Shown here: in pieces, positions 18,934 through 27,615 of the stretch
How positions within the stretch are numbered: position 1 is the stretch's first letter
Layout: each line of letters opens with the position of its first letter
Origin: Bosea sp. (in: a-proteobacteria)
Lineage (GTDB): Bacteria; Pseudomonadota; Alphaproteobacteria; Rhizobiales; Beijerinckiaceae
Assembly (NCBI RefSeq): GCF_023953965.1
Contig: NZ_JAMLIX010000002.1
Coordinates: 1,054,001 to 1,118,000, forward strand
Reading direction: 5' to 3'
DNA: 64,000 nt
Position numbers and translations under genes: made by a program
Notes under the pieces: generated by a model
What the model saw: only the letters and a program-made list of their open reading frames with translations
The model's database searches: none
What the model was told of the DNA's origin: nothing

Positions 18934-21735
18934 ATGATGGACAAGACTTTCGAGCCGGCAGCCGTCGAGGCCCGGATCAGCAAGGCATGGGACGAGGCGC
19001 AGGCCTTCAAGGCGGGCAGGGGGGCCGCCCCCGGCGCGGAGCCCTATTGCATCGTGATCCCGCCGCCGAACGTCACCGGCTCGCTGCATATGGGCCACGC
19101 GCTCAACAACACGCTCCAGGACGTGCTCTGCCGTTTCGAGCGCATGCGCGGAAAGGACGTGCTCTGGCAGCCCGGCACCGACCATGCCGGCATCGCGACG
19201 CAGATGGTGGTGGAGCGCAAGCTTTCCGCCGAGAACCGCTCCGACCGCCGCACCATGGGCCGCGAGGCCTTCCTCGCCGAGGTCTGGAAGTGGAAGGAGG
19301 AATCGGGCGGCACGATCGTCAACCAGCTGCGCCGCCTCGGCGCCTCCTGCGACTGGTCGCGCGAGCGCTTCACCATGGACGAGGGCCTCTCCGCCGCCGT
19401 CCTTAAGGTCTTCGTCGGCCTGCACCGGCAGGGGCTGGTCTACCGCGCCAAGCGGCTGGTGAACTGGGACCCGAAATTCCAGACTGCGATCTCGGATCTC
19501 GAGGTCGTGCAGGTCGAGAAGACCGGCTCGTTCAAATGGCAGCGCGGCGGCGAGGAGCCCTTCGACGCGGCCAAGCTCGACAAGGCGCTGAACCGCGATC
19601 CGAGCGGGCATCTCTATTATTTCGACTATCCGCTCGAAGGCGAGCCGGAGACAGTAATCACCGTCGCGACGACGCGGCCCGAGACGATGCTGGGCGATAC
19701 CGGCGTCGCGGTTCACCCCGACAACGGGACGATCGGCCATCTCATCGGCCGCAACGCCGTGCTGCCGCTGGTCGGCCGCGTCATCCCGATCGTGCCGGAC
19801 GACTATGCCGACCCCGAGAAGGGAACCGGCGCGGTCAAGATCACCCCGGCGCATGATTTCAACGATTTCGAGGTCGGCAAGCGCCACCGGCTCGACGTGA
19901 TCAACATCCTGGACGGCGAGGCGCGCATCCAGCTCGCCGGCAACGAGGAGTTCCTGGCCGGCGCGAAACCCGAGCCCGAGACCCTCGCCCTCGACGGCCT
20001 CGACCGCTTCGCCGCGCGCCGCCGCGTCGTCGCGATGATGGCCGAGCGCGGCCTGCTCGCGAAGGTCGAGCCAAACACGCACACGGTCCCGCATGGCGAC
20101 CGTTCGGACGTCGTCATCGAGCCCTGGCTCACCGACCAGTGGTATGTCGACGTCAAGCCCCTGGCGCAGCGCTCGCTGAAGGCCGTCAAGGACGGCCGCA
20201 CCAAATTCACGCCTGAGAACTGGACGCGGGTCTATGACGACTGGCTGGAGAACATCGAGCCCTGGTGCGTCTCGCGCCAGCTCTGGTGGGGCCACCAGAT
20301 TCCGGCCTGGTACGGGCCGGACGGCGAGGTCTTCGTTGCCGAGTCGGAAGCGGGCGCGCAGGCGCTCGCGGTCAGCCATTACGGCGGCCCCGTCGAGCTC
20401 AGGCGCGACGAGGACGTGCTCGACACCTGGTTCTCCTCGGCGCTCTGGCCGTTCTCGACGCTGGGCTGGCCCGAGGAGACGCCGGAGCTGAAGCGCTATT
20501 ATCCGACGGCGACGCTCGTCACCGCCTTCGACATCATCTTCTTCTGGGTCGCCCGGATGATGATGATGGGCCTCAACTTCATGGACGAGGTGCCGTTCAG
20601 GGACGTCTACATCCACGCCATCGTCCGTGACGAGAAGGGCGCCAAGATGTCGAAGTCGAAGGGCAACGTCATCGACCCGTTGACGCTCGTCGACAAATAC
20701 GGCGCCGACGCGCTGCGCTTCACGCTCGCCGCCATGGCGGCGCAGGGGCGCGACATCAAGCTCGCCACCCAGCGCGTCGAGGGCTACCGCAATTTCGCGA
20801 CCAAGATCTGGAACGCCGCCCGCTTCGCCGAGATCAACGGCTGCGCCCGCGCCGAGGGCTTCGACCCCGCCGCTGTGAAGGAGCCGCTCAACCGCTGGAT
20901 CCTGAGTGAGGCGGCGCAGGCCGCCGAGGAGATCGCGGCCGGCATCCCGAGCTTCAAGTTCAACGAGGCGGCCGGCGCGGCCTATCGCTTCGTCTGGAAC
21001 CAGTTCTGCGACTGGTATCTCGAGCTCGCCAAGCCGGTCCTGCAAGGCGAGGGTGTCGATGCGGCGGCGAAGGCCGAGACGCAAGGAACGGTCGCTTACG
21101 TCATCGACCTGATCTGCCAGCTCCTGCACCCCTTCATGCCGTTCCTCACCGAGGAGCTCTGGGCACAGAAGGCTGAAGCCGGCGCGCCGCGCAGGCTTGC
21201 CGCCGGCGATGCTTCGCTGGTCTGCCTGACGCGCTGGCCCGATCTCGCGGCGCTCGAGGACGCGGCGGCCGAGGCCGAGATCGGCTTCGTCGTCGATCTC
21301 ATTTCCGACATCCGCTCGGTACGCTCGGAGGTCAACGTGCCGGCCGGCACGCAGGCGCCGCTGGTGCTCGTCAATGCATCGCAGGCGACTCGCGCGACGA
21401 TCGAAGCGTGGGCGCCGATGATCGAGCGGCTGGCGCGCGTTTCCGACATCGCCTTCGCGGGCGCGGCACCCGGCCAGTCGGCGCAGATCATCGTGCGCGG
21501 CGAGGTCGCGGCGCTGCCGCTCGCCGGGCTGATCGACCTCGAGGCCGAGCGCACGCGCCTGGCCAAGGAGCTCGCCAAGCTCGACCAGGACATCGCGGTG
21601 GTTGAGAAGAAGCTCGGCAATCCCGACTTCATGGCCCGCGCGCCGGAAGAAATCGTCGAGGAGAATCGCGAGCGCAAGGCAGCGGCAGAAGCCCGCAAGC
21701 TCAAGGTCGCGGAGGCGCTGGCACGGCTGAGCTGA
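18934..21735 (+). CDS. valS: Valyl-tRNA synthetase
   Basis: The class I synthetase that charges tRNA-Val, 933 residues. The HIGH-type motif appears as PPNVTGSLHMGHA near residue 50, the KMSKS loop as GAKMSKSKGN near residue 570, and the editing domain shows TTRPETMLGDT. The C-terminal coiled coil (LIDLEAERTRLAKELAKLDQD) that contacts tRNA is present. The start MMDKTFEPA at 18934 matches the family N-terminus; an upstream in-frame ATG at 18874 is less likely. Full length and intact. Confidence 0.96.
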   Translation: MMDKTFEPAAVEARISKAWDEAQAFKAGRGAAPGAEPYCIVIPPPNVTGSLHMGHALNNTLQDVLCRFERMRGKDVLWQPGTDHAGIATQMVVERKLSAENRSDRRTMGREAFLAEVWKWKEESGGTIVNQLRRLGASCDWSRERFTMDEGLSAAVLKVFVGLHRQGLVYRAKRLVNWDPKFQTAISDLEVVQVEKTGSFKWQRGGEEPFDAAKLDKALNRDPSGHLYYFDYPLEGEPETVITVATTRPETMLGDTGVAVHPDNGTIGHLIGRNAVLPLVGRVIPIVPDDYADPEKGTGAVKITPAHDFNDFEVGKRHRLDVINILDGEARIQLAGNEEFLAGAKPEPETLALDGLDRFAARRRVVAMMAERGLLAKVEPNTHTVPHGDRSDVVIEPWLTDQWYVDVKPLAQRSLKAVKDGRTKFTPENWTRVYDDWLENIEPWCVSRQLWWGHQIPAWYGPDGEVFVAESEAGAQALAVSHYGGPVELRRDEDVLDTWFSSALWPFSTLGWPEETPELKRYYPTATLVTAFDIIFFWVARMMMMGLNFMDEVPFRDVYIHAIVRDEKGAKMSKSKGNVIDPLTLVDKYGADALRFTLAAMAAQGRDIKLATQRVEGYRNFATKIWNAARFAEINGCARAEGFDPAAVKEPLNRWILSEAAQAAEEIAAGIPSFKFNEAAGAAYRFVWNQFCDWYLELAKPVLQGEGVDAAAKAETQGTVAYVIDLICQLLHPFMPFLTEELWAQKAEAGAPRRLAAGDASLVCLTRWPDLAALEDAAAEAEIGFVVDLISDIRSVRSEVNVPAGTQAPLVLVNASQATRATIEAWAPMIERLARVSDIAFAGAAPGQSAQIIVRGEVAALPLAGLIDLEAERTRLAKELAKLDQDIAVVEKKLGNPDFMARAPEEIVEENRERKAAAEARKLKVAEALARLS

Positions 21736-21880
21736 CCGCATTCCGGCCACGGCATCGTCGTGAAATCGACGCCGAGCCAAGACAGGACTGGCGTTTGCGG
21801 GCGGACCCGGCTTAGATGCGCCCGACGCAAACCCGTCATGCAGAATGCGTGACGGTATAAGGACCGGCTGTTCAGGACCC

Positions 21881-22462
21881 ATGCTCAAGCGAGCCTATGA
21901 CTGGTGCGTTTCCTACGCCTCCCATCCGGCTGCCCCGTGGCTGCTGTTCGCCCTTACCTTTGTCGAGAGCTCGGTCAGCCCGCTGCCGCCGATTCCGCTG
22001 CTGATTCCGATGTGCATCGCCCGGCCGGATCGCGCCTGGGTCTATGCCGGCATCTGTTCGCTCGGCGCCGTGCTCGGCGGCTATCTCGGCTATGCCATCG
22101 GGGCGCTGCTCTATGACTCGCTGGGCGCCTGGCTGATCGGGATCTACGGCTTGCAGGATAAGGCCGCCAGCCTGATCGCGACCTCGCAGGACTATTGGTT
22201 CTGGGTGCTCGTCACCAAGGGCCTGACGCCGATCCCGTTCAAGATCGTCACGATCATGTCCGGCTTCCTGCATTTCGACCTGTGGAAGTTCACCATCGGC
22301 ATGGTGGTCTCGCGCGCGACCTTCTTCCTGATGATCGCGGTGGCGCTGCGCTACTACGGCGACGACATCCGCATCTTCATCGAAAAGCATCTGCCGATGA
22401 CGGCGCTGGCGTTGCTCGTCGTCGTCGTCGGAGGCTTCTTCGTGCTGCCCATGGTGCTGTGA
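21881..22462 (+). CDS. YqaA-type DedA/SNARE-associated family membrane protein
   Basis: An integral membrane protein of 193 residues with about five hydrophobic segments. It has the DedA/VTT features: the FVESSVSPLPPIPLLIP stretch (E, then PxP) and the VTKGLTPIPFKIVTIMSG re-entrant region. The family is linked to lipid flipping and membrane homeostasis. It follows valS by about 145 bases. The ATG at 21881 gives the usual N-terminus. Confidence 0.87.
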   Translation: MLKRAYDWCVSYASHPAAPWLLFALTFVESSVSPLPPIPLLIPMCIARPDRAWVYAGICSLGAVLGGYLGYAIGALLYDSLGAWLIGIYGLQDKAASLIATSQDYWFWVLVTKGLTPIPFKIVTIMSGFLHFDLWKFTIGMVVSRATFFLMIAVALRYYGDDIRIFIEKHLPMTALALLVVVVGGFFVLPMVL

Positions 22463-22473
22463 CATCGGCGCAA

Positions 22474-22500
22474 CAGCCGGGCGGGAACGAGGCCCGGCTG
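22474..22500 (+). terminator. Hairpin after the DedA-family gene
   Basis: A perfect 9-base stem (CAGCCGGGC with GCCCGGCTG) and 9-base loop begin 12 bases after the stop codon. No T-tract follows, so intrinsic termination is uncertain. Confidence 0.4.
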
Positions 22501-22708
22501 CCGTAATCGCCGCGAAGCCGCCACAAACGGCGCCCAGCAAAACGCTGCGGCAAGTCCCTGGGATACGGTCGAATTGGAACCTGACGCAGCGCTTCGGACG
22601 CCAATTGCGGCCGGGGGCGGGCTCCGGGGCGGAAATTGCCCCCGGGTGATTGGCATGGCAGATGTGTAAGCCGTGCCGGTCTGGTTCGGGGGGACGGGAC
22701 GAGTGGCG

Positions 22709-24439
22709 ATGGACGGGCCTGTGTTCGACAAGTCGAGATTGCCGAGCCGGCATGTCAGCGTCGGCCCGGCCAAGGCGCCGCACCGCTCCTATTATTACGC
22801 GATGGGGATGACCGCGAAGCAGATCGCGCAGCCCTTCGTCGGCGTCGCCTCCTGCTGGAACGAGGCCGCGCCCTGCAACATCTCGCTGATGCGCCAGGCC
22901 CAGGCCGTGAAGAAGGGCGTGGCCTCCGCCAGCGGCACGCCGCGCGAGTTCTGCACCATCACCGTCACCGACGGCATCGCCATGGGCCACCAGGGCATGA
23001 AGTCGTCGCTCGCCTCGCGCGAGGTCATCGCCGACTCCGTCGAGCTGACCATGCGCGGCCATTGCTACGATGCGCTCGTCGGGCTCGCCGGCTGCGACAA
23101 GTCGCTGCCGGGCATGATGATGGCGATGGTGCGCCTCAACGTACCCTCGATCTTCATCTATGGCGGCTCGATCCTGCCCGGCACCTTCAAGGGCCGGCCC
23201 GTCACGGTGCAGGACGTGTTCGAGGCCGTCGGCAAGCATTCGGTCGGCGCGATGTCGGACGAGGACCTGAAGGAGCTGGAGGAGACGGCCTGCCCCTCGG
23301 CCGGCTCCTGCGGCGCGCAGTTCACCGCCAACACCATGGCGACCGTCGCCGAGGCGATCGGGCTGGCGCTGCCCTATAGCTGCGGGGCGCCGGCCCCCTA
23401 CGATGTCCGCGACACCTTCTGCTACACCGCCGGCGAGATGGTGATGGAGCTGATCGCGAAGAACATCCGCCCGCGCGACATCGTCACCCGCAAGGCGCTG
23501 GAGAACGCCGCGATGGTCGTCGCCGCGACCGGCGGCTCGACCAACGGCGCGCTGCACCTGCCGGCGATCGCGCATGAATGCGGCATCGACTTCGACCTGT
23601 TCGAGGTCGCCGAGATCTTCAGGAAGACGCCCTATATCGCGGACCTCAAGCCTGGCGGGAAATACGTCGCCAAGGACATGTTCGAGGTCGGCGGCATCCC
23701 GCTCGTCATGAAGAGCCTGCTCGACGCGGGCTTCCTCCATGGCGATTGCCTGACGGTCACCGGCCGCACCATCGCCGAGAACATGGCCTCGGTGAAGTGG
23801 AACGACGCGCAGGACGTGGTCTACCGCGCCGACAGGCCGATCACCGCGACCGGCGGCGTCGTCGGCCTCAAGGGCAATCTCGCGCCGGAGGGCGCGATCG
23901 TGAAGATCGCCGGCATGCCGCAGGACAAGCTCGTCTTCACCGGGCCTGCCCGCTGCTTCGACTGCGAGGAGGACGCCTTCAAGGCCGTCACCGACCGGAC
24001 CTACAAGGAGGGCGACGTCCTCGTCATCCGCTATGAGGGCCCCAGGGGCGGCCCCGGCATGCGCGAGATGCTGGCGACCACCGCAGCCCTCTACGGCCAG
24101 GGCATGGGCGACAAGGTCGCGCTCATCACCGATGGCCGCTTCTCGGGCGCGACGCGCGGCTTCTGCGTCGGCCATGTCGGGCCGGAGGCCGCGGTCGGCG
24201 GGCCGATCGGGCTGATCCGCGACGGCGACGTCATCGAACTCGACGCCGTCACGGGAAAGCTCGCAGTTCGCCTTTCTGATGCCGAACTCGAAGCGCGTCG
24301 TAAGAGCTGGAAACCGAGGAAGACCGACTACAATTCCGGCGCGCTGTGGAAATACGCGCAGACCGTCGGCTCCGCCAGAGGCGGCGCCGTAACCCACCCA
24401 GGAGGGGCGGCCGAAACCCATTGCTATGCGGATATCTAG
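22709..24439 (+). CDS. ilvD: Dihydroxy-acid dehydratase
   Basis: The iron-sulfur enzyme that dehydrates 2,3-dihydroxy acids to 2-keto acids in branched-chain amino-acid synthesis; 576 residues. Cluster cysteines lie in VASCWNEAAPCN, GCDKSLPG and PSAGSCGAQF; the FTANTMATVAEAIGL stretch and the C-terminal TDGRFSGATRGFCVGHV motif are typical. The form resembles the [2Fe-2S] group. The wider IlvD/Edd family also dehydrates sugar acids, so that alternative is possible but less likely. Its last 14 bases overlap the next gene's start. Confidence 0.93.
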   Translation: MDGPVFDKSRLPSRHVSVGPAKAPHRSYYYAMGMTAKQIAQPFVGVASCWNEAAPCNISLMRQAQAVKKGVASASGTPREFCTITVTDGIAMGHQGMKSSLASREVIADSVELTMRGHCYDALVGLAGCDKSLPGMMMAMVRLNVPSIFIYGGSILPGTFKGRPVTVQDVFEAVGKHSVGAMSDEDLKELEETACPSAGSCGAQFTANTMATVAEAIGLALPYSCGAPAPYDVRDTFCYTAGEMVMELIAKNIRPRDIVTRKALENAAMVVAATGGSTNGALHLPAIAHECGIDFDLFEVAEIFRKTPYIADLKPGGKYVAKDMFEVGGIPLVMKSLLDAGFLHGDCLTVTGRTIAENMASVKWNDAQDVVYRADRPITATGGVVGLKGNLAPEGAIVKIAGMPQDKLVFTGPARCFDCEEDAFKAVTDRTYKEGDVLVIRYEGPRGGPGMREMLATTAALYGQGMGDKVALITDGRFSGATRGFCVGHVGPEAAVGGPIGLIRDGDVIELDAVTGKLAVRLSDAELEARRKSWKPRKTDYNSGALWKYAQTVGSARGGAVTHPGGAAETHCYADI

Positions 24440-25373
24440 CACAATCATAGCATGCCTCTTCCTGACGCTTGGCGGCCAGAAGGCCGTCCTGGCGCAGGAT
24501 TTGTCGGGCACGAAGCCGGTGCCGCCGCGGGCCATTCCGGGCGCTGCGCTGCCGGAGCCGGAGGATTCCGCTCCCGGCGCCGCGGCGATCGCGCCCGCGC
24601 CGGATACGCCCGCCGCCCACACGGCGCTGCCGCTCGTGCCCTTCACCAGCGCGCGCGACGCGCTCAAGGCCTGGATGCGCGACTCCACCGCCGGCAACAA
24701 GGTCGGCGCCGTGCGCGCGCTCGAATACGCCGCCTCGCAGGGGCATCTCACGGCGCAATACAAGCTCGGCCGGATGTATGCCGGCGGCGAAGGCGTGCCG
24801 GCCAGCGATCTCAAGGCGTTCGAATATTTCTCGAAGATCGCGGACGAGAATGCCGACGCCATTCCCGGCACCGCCGACGGGCGACTCGTCGGCCGCGCCT
24901 TCGTCGCGCTGGGCAATTATTTCTCGGACGGGATCAAGGGCAGCTATGTGAAGCCCAACGCCGATCGGGCCTTCGACATGTTCCATTATGCCGCCTCCTA
25001 TTTCGGCGACCCGGACGGCCAGTACAACCTCGCCCGCCTCTACATGACCGGGCAGGGCGCGAGCCGCGATCTGCGTCAGGCGGCGCGCTGGATGAAGCTC
25101 GCCGCCGAGAAGGGCCATGCGCCTGCGCGTGCCGCCTTCGGCGAGATGCTGCTGCGCGGCGGCGAGGGCGTGCCGCGCCAGCCCGTGCTCGGACTGATGT
25201 GGCTCGCCATGGCGCGCGAGGGCGCCGACCCGATGCGCGAGGCCTGGATCATCGAGCGGCACGACACGGCCTTCGCGGCGGCCTCGGCCAATGATCGCTC
25301 GGCGGCGCTGGCCCTGCTCGAGCGCCAGCATCTCGTCGGCGCGCGCGCCCGCAGCGCCGCCGGCCAGAACTGA
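24426..25373 (+). CDS. exoR: ExoR-like periplasmic Sel1-repeat regulator
   Basis: A protein of 315 residues with a signal peptide ending near VLAQ, a Pro/Ala-rich linker, and at least four Sel1 repeats: AASQGHLTAQYKLGRMYAGGEGV, RLVGRAFVALGNYFSDGI, AASYFGDPDGQYNLARLYMTG and RQAARWMKLAAEKGHAPA. Repeat order and spacing match ExoR of Sinorhizobium and Agrobacterium, a periplasmic inhibitor of the ExoS-ChvI two-component system controlling exopolysaccharide, motility and acid response. No exoS or chvI is in the window, so the function is inferred from similarity. The start overlaps ilvD by 14 bases. Confidence 0.8.
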   Translation: MRISSTIIACLFLTLGGQKAVLAQDLSGTKPVPPRAIPGAALPEPEDSAPGAAAIAPAPDTPAAHTALPLVPFTSARDALKAWMRDSTAGNKVGAVRALEYAASQGHLTAQYKLGRMYAGGEGVPASDLKAFEYFSKIADENADAIPGTADGRLVGRAFVALGNYFSDGIKGSYVKPNADRAFDMFHYAASYFGDPDGQYNLARLYMTGQGASRDLRQAARWMKLAAEKGHAPARAAFGEMLLRGGEGVPRQPVLGLMWLAMAREGADPMREAWIIERHDTAFAAASANDRSAALALLERQHLVGARARSAAGQN

Positions 25374-25379
25374 GCGCCC

Positions 25380-26159
25380 TCAGTTCAGCTCGACCATCAC
25401 CGGGACATGGTCCGAGGGCTTGTCCCAGCCCCGGACATGCTTGGCGATGCCGACGCCCGCCAGCCGGTCCGCCGCCTGGGCCGAGAGCAGGAGATGGTCG
25501 ATGCGGATGCCGTTGTTGCGCTGCCAGGCGCCGGCCTGATAATCCCAGAAGGTGTAGAGGCCCGGCGCATCGGTCGTGCTGCGCAGCGCCTCGGTCAGGC
25601 CGAGATTGGCAAGGCCGCGGAAGGCGGCCCGCGTCCTGGGCAGGAACAGCGCGTCGCTGACCCAGGCAGCCGGATCGCGGGCATCGCGCGGCTCGGGGAT
25701 GACATTGTAGTCACCCGCCAGCACCAGCGGCTCCTCCTGCTCCAGCAGCATGCGGGCATGGGCCGTCAGCCGCTGCATCCAGCCGAGCTTGTAGGCGTAT
25801 TTCTCGGTGTTGGGCGGGTTGCCGTTCGGCAGGTAGATCGAGGCGAGGCGCACCACGCCCGCGCCGAAGGGCAGCACGCCTTCGAGATAGCGCGCCTGCT
25901 CGTCGCCCTCGTCGCCCGGCAGGCCGCGCCGGACATCCTCCAGCCGCGAGCGGCTCAGGATCGCGACGCCGTTGAAGGTCTTCTGCCCATGGGTCTCGAC
26001 CTGCCAGCCGGCGGCCTCGATCTCGGTGCGCGGGAAATCGCCGTCCAGGCATTTGATCTCCTGGAGGCAGAGCGCATCGGGCTCGGCCTCCTTCAGGAAA
26101 TCCAGGAGATGGCCGAGGCGCTGCCTGACCGAATTGACGTTCCAGGTGGCGATCCGCAC
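25380..26159 (-). CDS. xth: Exodeoxyribonuclease III
   Basis: An AP endonuclease and 3'-5' exonuclease of base-excision repair, 259 residues. Catalytic motifs of the exonuclease III family are seen: WNVNSVRQR, LCLQEIKC, the IYLPNGNPPNTEKYAYK loop with the active Tyr, LAGDYNVIPEP, and the final SDHVPVMVEL with the catalytic Asp-His. Complete and unremarkable. It converges with the exoR-like gene, with only six bases between the stops. Confidence 0.94.
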   Translation of the reverse strand: MRIATWNVNSVRQRLGHLLDFLKEAEPDALCLQEIKCLDGDFPRTEIEAAGWQVETHGQKTFNGVAILSRSRLEDVRRGLPGDEGDEQARYLEGVLPFGAGVVRLASIYLPNGNPPNTEKYAYKLGWMQRLTAHARMLLEQEEPLVLAGDYNVIPEPRDARDPAAWVSDALFLPRTRAAFRGLANLGLTEALRSTTDAPGLYTFWDYQAGAWQRNNGIRIDHLLLSAQAADRLAGVGIAKHVRGWDKPSDHVPVMVELN

Positions 26160-26208
26160 GAGACGCTCCGATTGAGTCCGGCCGCAGGATACGGCAGGGC
26201 CGCCGATG

Positions 26209-26236
26209 AAAAAACTCCCCGCATCGCTGCGGGGAG
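26209..26236 (-). terminator. Intrinsic terminator after the BA14K gene
   Basis: On the minus strand a 9-base GC-rich stem (CTCCCCGCA with TGCGGGGAG) and 4-base loop are followed by six T residues. It lies about 30 bases downstream of the BA14K gene stop and upstream of xth. Confidence 0.85.
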
Positions 26237-26267
26237 CCCTTGTCCGCGATCGCGCCGTCGCCTGCCG

Positions 26268-26726
26268 TCAGGGGCAGGCGCGCACGACGCCGCCCTTGGC
26301 GATATAGGTGCCGGTTTCCGGGTTGTAGGTCCTGAACCGGCTCGAGCAATAGGCGACCGCGTCAGTGTCCTGGACGCTGTAGCCATAGGCCCGGGGCACG
26401 GGCGCGGCGTAGACCGGCGGCGCGACATAGACCGGTGCCGGCTCGTAGTAAACCGGCGGGGGCGGAGCCGCCAGCGCGCCGGCGGCGAGCGCGCCGCCGA
26501 TGATGCCGGCGGCGATCCCCGCGCCCACGGCAGGGCCGCGGCGATAACCGCCATAGTAGCGCGGGCCATAACCATAGCGGCGCCACTGCACGTTCTGGAC
26601 GAGGTCGCTGCCGCCCTGCGCCGCAGCGAGCGCGGAGGCGGCGGGAGCGAGCGGGGCAGCCGCTGCCGGCTGGGCGAGCATGGCGCCCCCGGCAAGGGCG
26701 GCGGCGAGGGCGAGCGTCCTGATCAT
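26268..26726 (-). CDS. BA14K-family exported protein
   Basis: A protein of 152 residues. The signal peptide (MIRTLALAAALAGGAML) ends near PAAAAP. A Tyr/Gly- and Pro-rich middle and a glycine-rich hydrophobic stretch precede the C-terminal BA14K motif, VAYCSSRFRTYNPETGTYI followed by a final Cys. This motif occurs in Rhizobiales proteins related to a Brucella immunoreactive 14-kDa protein. It probably lies in the periplasm or outer surface. The ATG at 26726 was chosen because it begins the signal peptide; upstream in-frame sequence has no such features. Confidence 0.85.
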   Translation of the reverse strand: MIRTLALAAALAGGAMLAQPAAAAPLAPAASALAAAQGGSDLVQNVQWRRYGYGPRYYGGYRRGPAVGAGIAAGIIGGALAAGALAAPPPPVYYEPAPVYVAPPVYAAPVPRAYGYSVQDTDAVAYCSSRFRTYNPETGTYIAKGGVVRACP

Positions 26727-26956
26727 GGCGAAACTCCTCTGCGATCCTGGGCGAGCGGAACCCCGCATGGTCCCCGACTGGATTCGGAATGTAGCGGTCC
26801 GGCGACCGCAGGGAAAGCTTAGACGCCGATCAGGGCATAAATGGGCCGTCGCGATGTCGCGAAAGCTGTTCCGGGGGTGCTTGCGCGCAGCCGCTTTGCC
26901 CGCCATCTAGCGTTGCACCGCTCAGCGACACTCGACCGAAGGATCGGAACCCGACC

Positions 26957-27532
26957 ATGGCGCAACCGCGCGACCCCTCCGCCCCGCCAGCCGAACTTGC
27001 CGCCATGAAGCCGCTGCCGGCGCTGATCTTCTCCTCGCGCTGGCTGCAATTGCCGCTCTATATCGGCCTCATCGTGGCGCAATGCGTCTATGTCTTCCTG
27101 TTCCTGAAGGAGCTCTGGCACCTCGTCCTCCACGCCTTCGACTACAGCGAGCAGCAGATCATGCTGGTCGTGCTCGGCCTGATCGACGTGGTGATGATCT
27201 CGAACCTCCTGATCATGGTGATCGTCGGCGGCTACGAGACCTTCGTCTCGCGGCTGCGCCTGGAAGGCCATCCCGACCAGCCGGAATGGCTGAGCCACGT
27301 CAATGCGAGCCTCCTCAAGATCAAGCTCGCCATGGCGATCATCGGCATCTCGTCGATCCACCTGCTCAGGACCTTCATCGAGGCCGGCAATATCGGCGTC
27401 GCGGGCAAAACGGCGAACTATGCCGAAACCGGCGTCCTGCTGCAGACGCTGATCCACGTCGTCTTCATCCTCTCGGCGCTCGGCATCGCCTGGGTCGACC
27501 GGATGACGGCCGCGCCCGGCAACGGGCATTGA
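26957..27532 (+). CDS. UPF0114/YqhA-family inner-membrane protein
   Basis: A protein of 191 residues with four predicted membrane helices and the family motifs SRWLQLPLYIGL, IDVVMISNLLIMVIVGGYE and KIKLAMAIIGISSIHLL. The family is widespread in proteobacteria and its role is not settled. A Pro/Ala-rich N-terminal tail precedes the first helix. It converges on trpE, and a palindromic repeat lies between the two stops. Confidence 0.9.
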   Translation: MAQPRDPSAPPAELAAMKPLPALIFSSRWLQLPLYIGLIVAQCVYVFLFLKELWHLVLHAFDYSEQQIMLVVLGLIDVVMISNLLIMVIVGGYETFVSRLRLEGHPDQPEWLSHVNASLLKIKLAMAIIGISSIHLLRTFIEAGNIGVAGKTANYAETGVLLQTLIHVVFILSALGIAWVDRMTAAPGNGH

Positions 27533-27544
27533 GGCGCCATACGG

Positions 27545-27588
27545 CTGTCATTCCGGGGCGCGCCACAGGCGCGAACCCGGAATGACAG
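27545..27588. repeat. Palindromic intergenic repeat
   Basis: A 44-base element with perfect 12-base arms (CTGTCATTCCGG and complement) and a GCGC-rich middle, located between convergent stops. The arm sequence TCATTCCGGGGC also forms the ends of the large cruciform at 46386-46518, so the two belong to one dispersed family. It may act as a bidirectional terminator. Confidence 0.75.
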
Positions 27589-27615
27589 GGAGCCGAAGAA
27601 TGACGGCGGAGGAGT

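Noticed and set aside
18100..21888. A 1262-residue minus-strand frame opposite valS
   Set aside because: It is a shadow of valS, with low-complexity Arg/Ala/Glu/Asp composition and no recognised domains.
21872..24916. A 1014-residue minus-strand frame opposite the DedA-like gene, ilvD and exoR
   Set aside because: It crosses three well-supported genes and intergenic DNA and has no family features.
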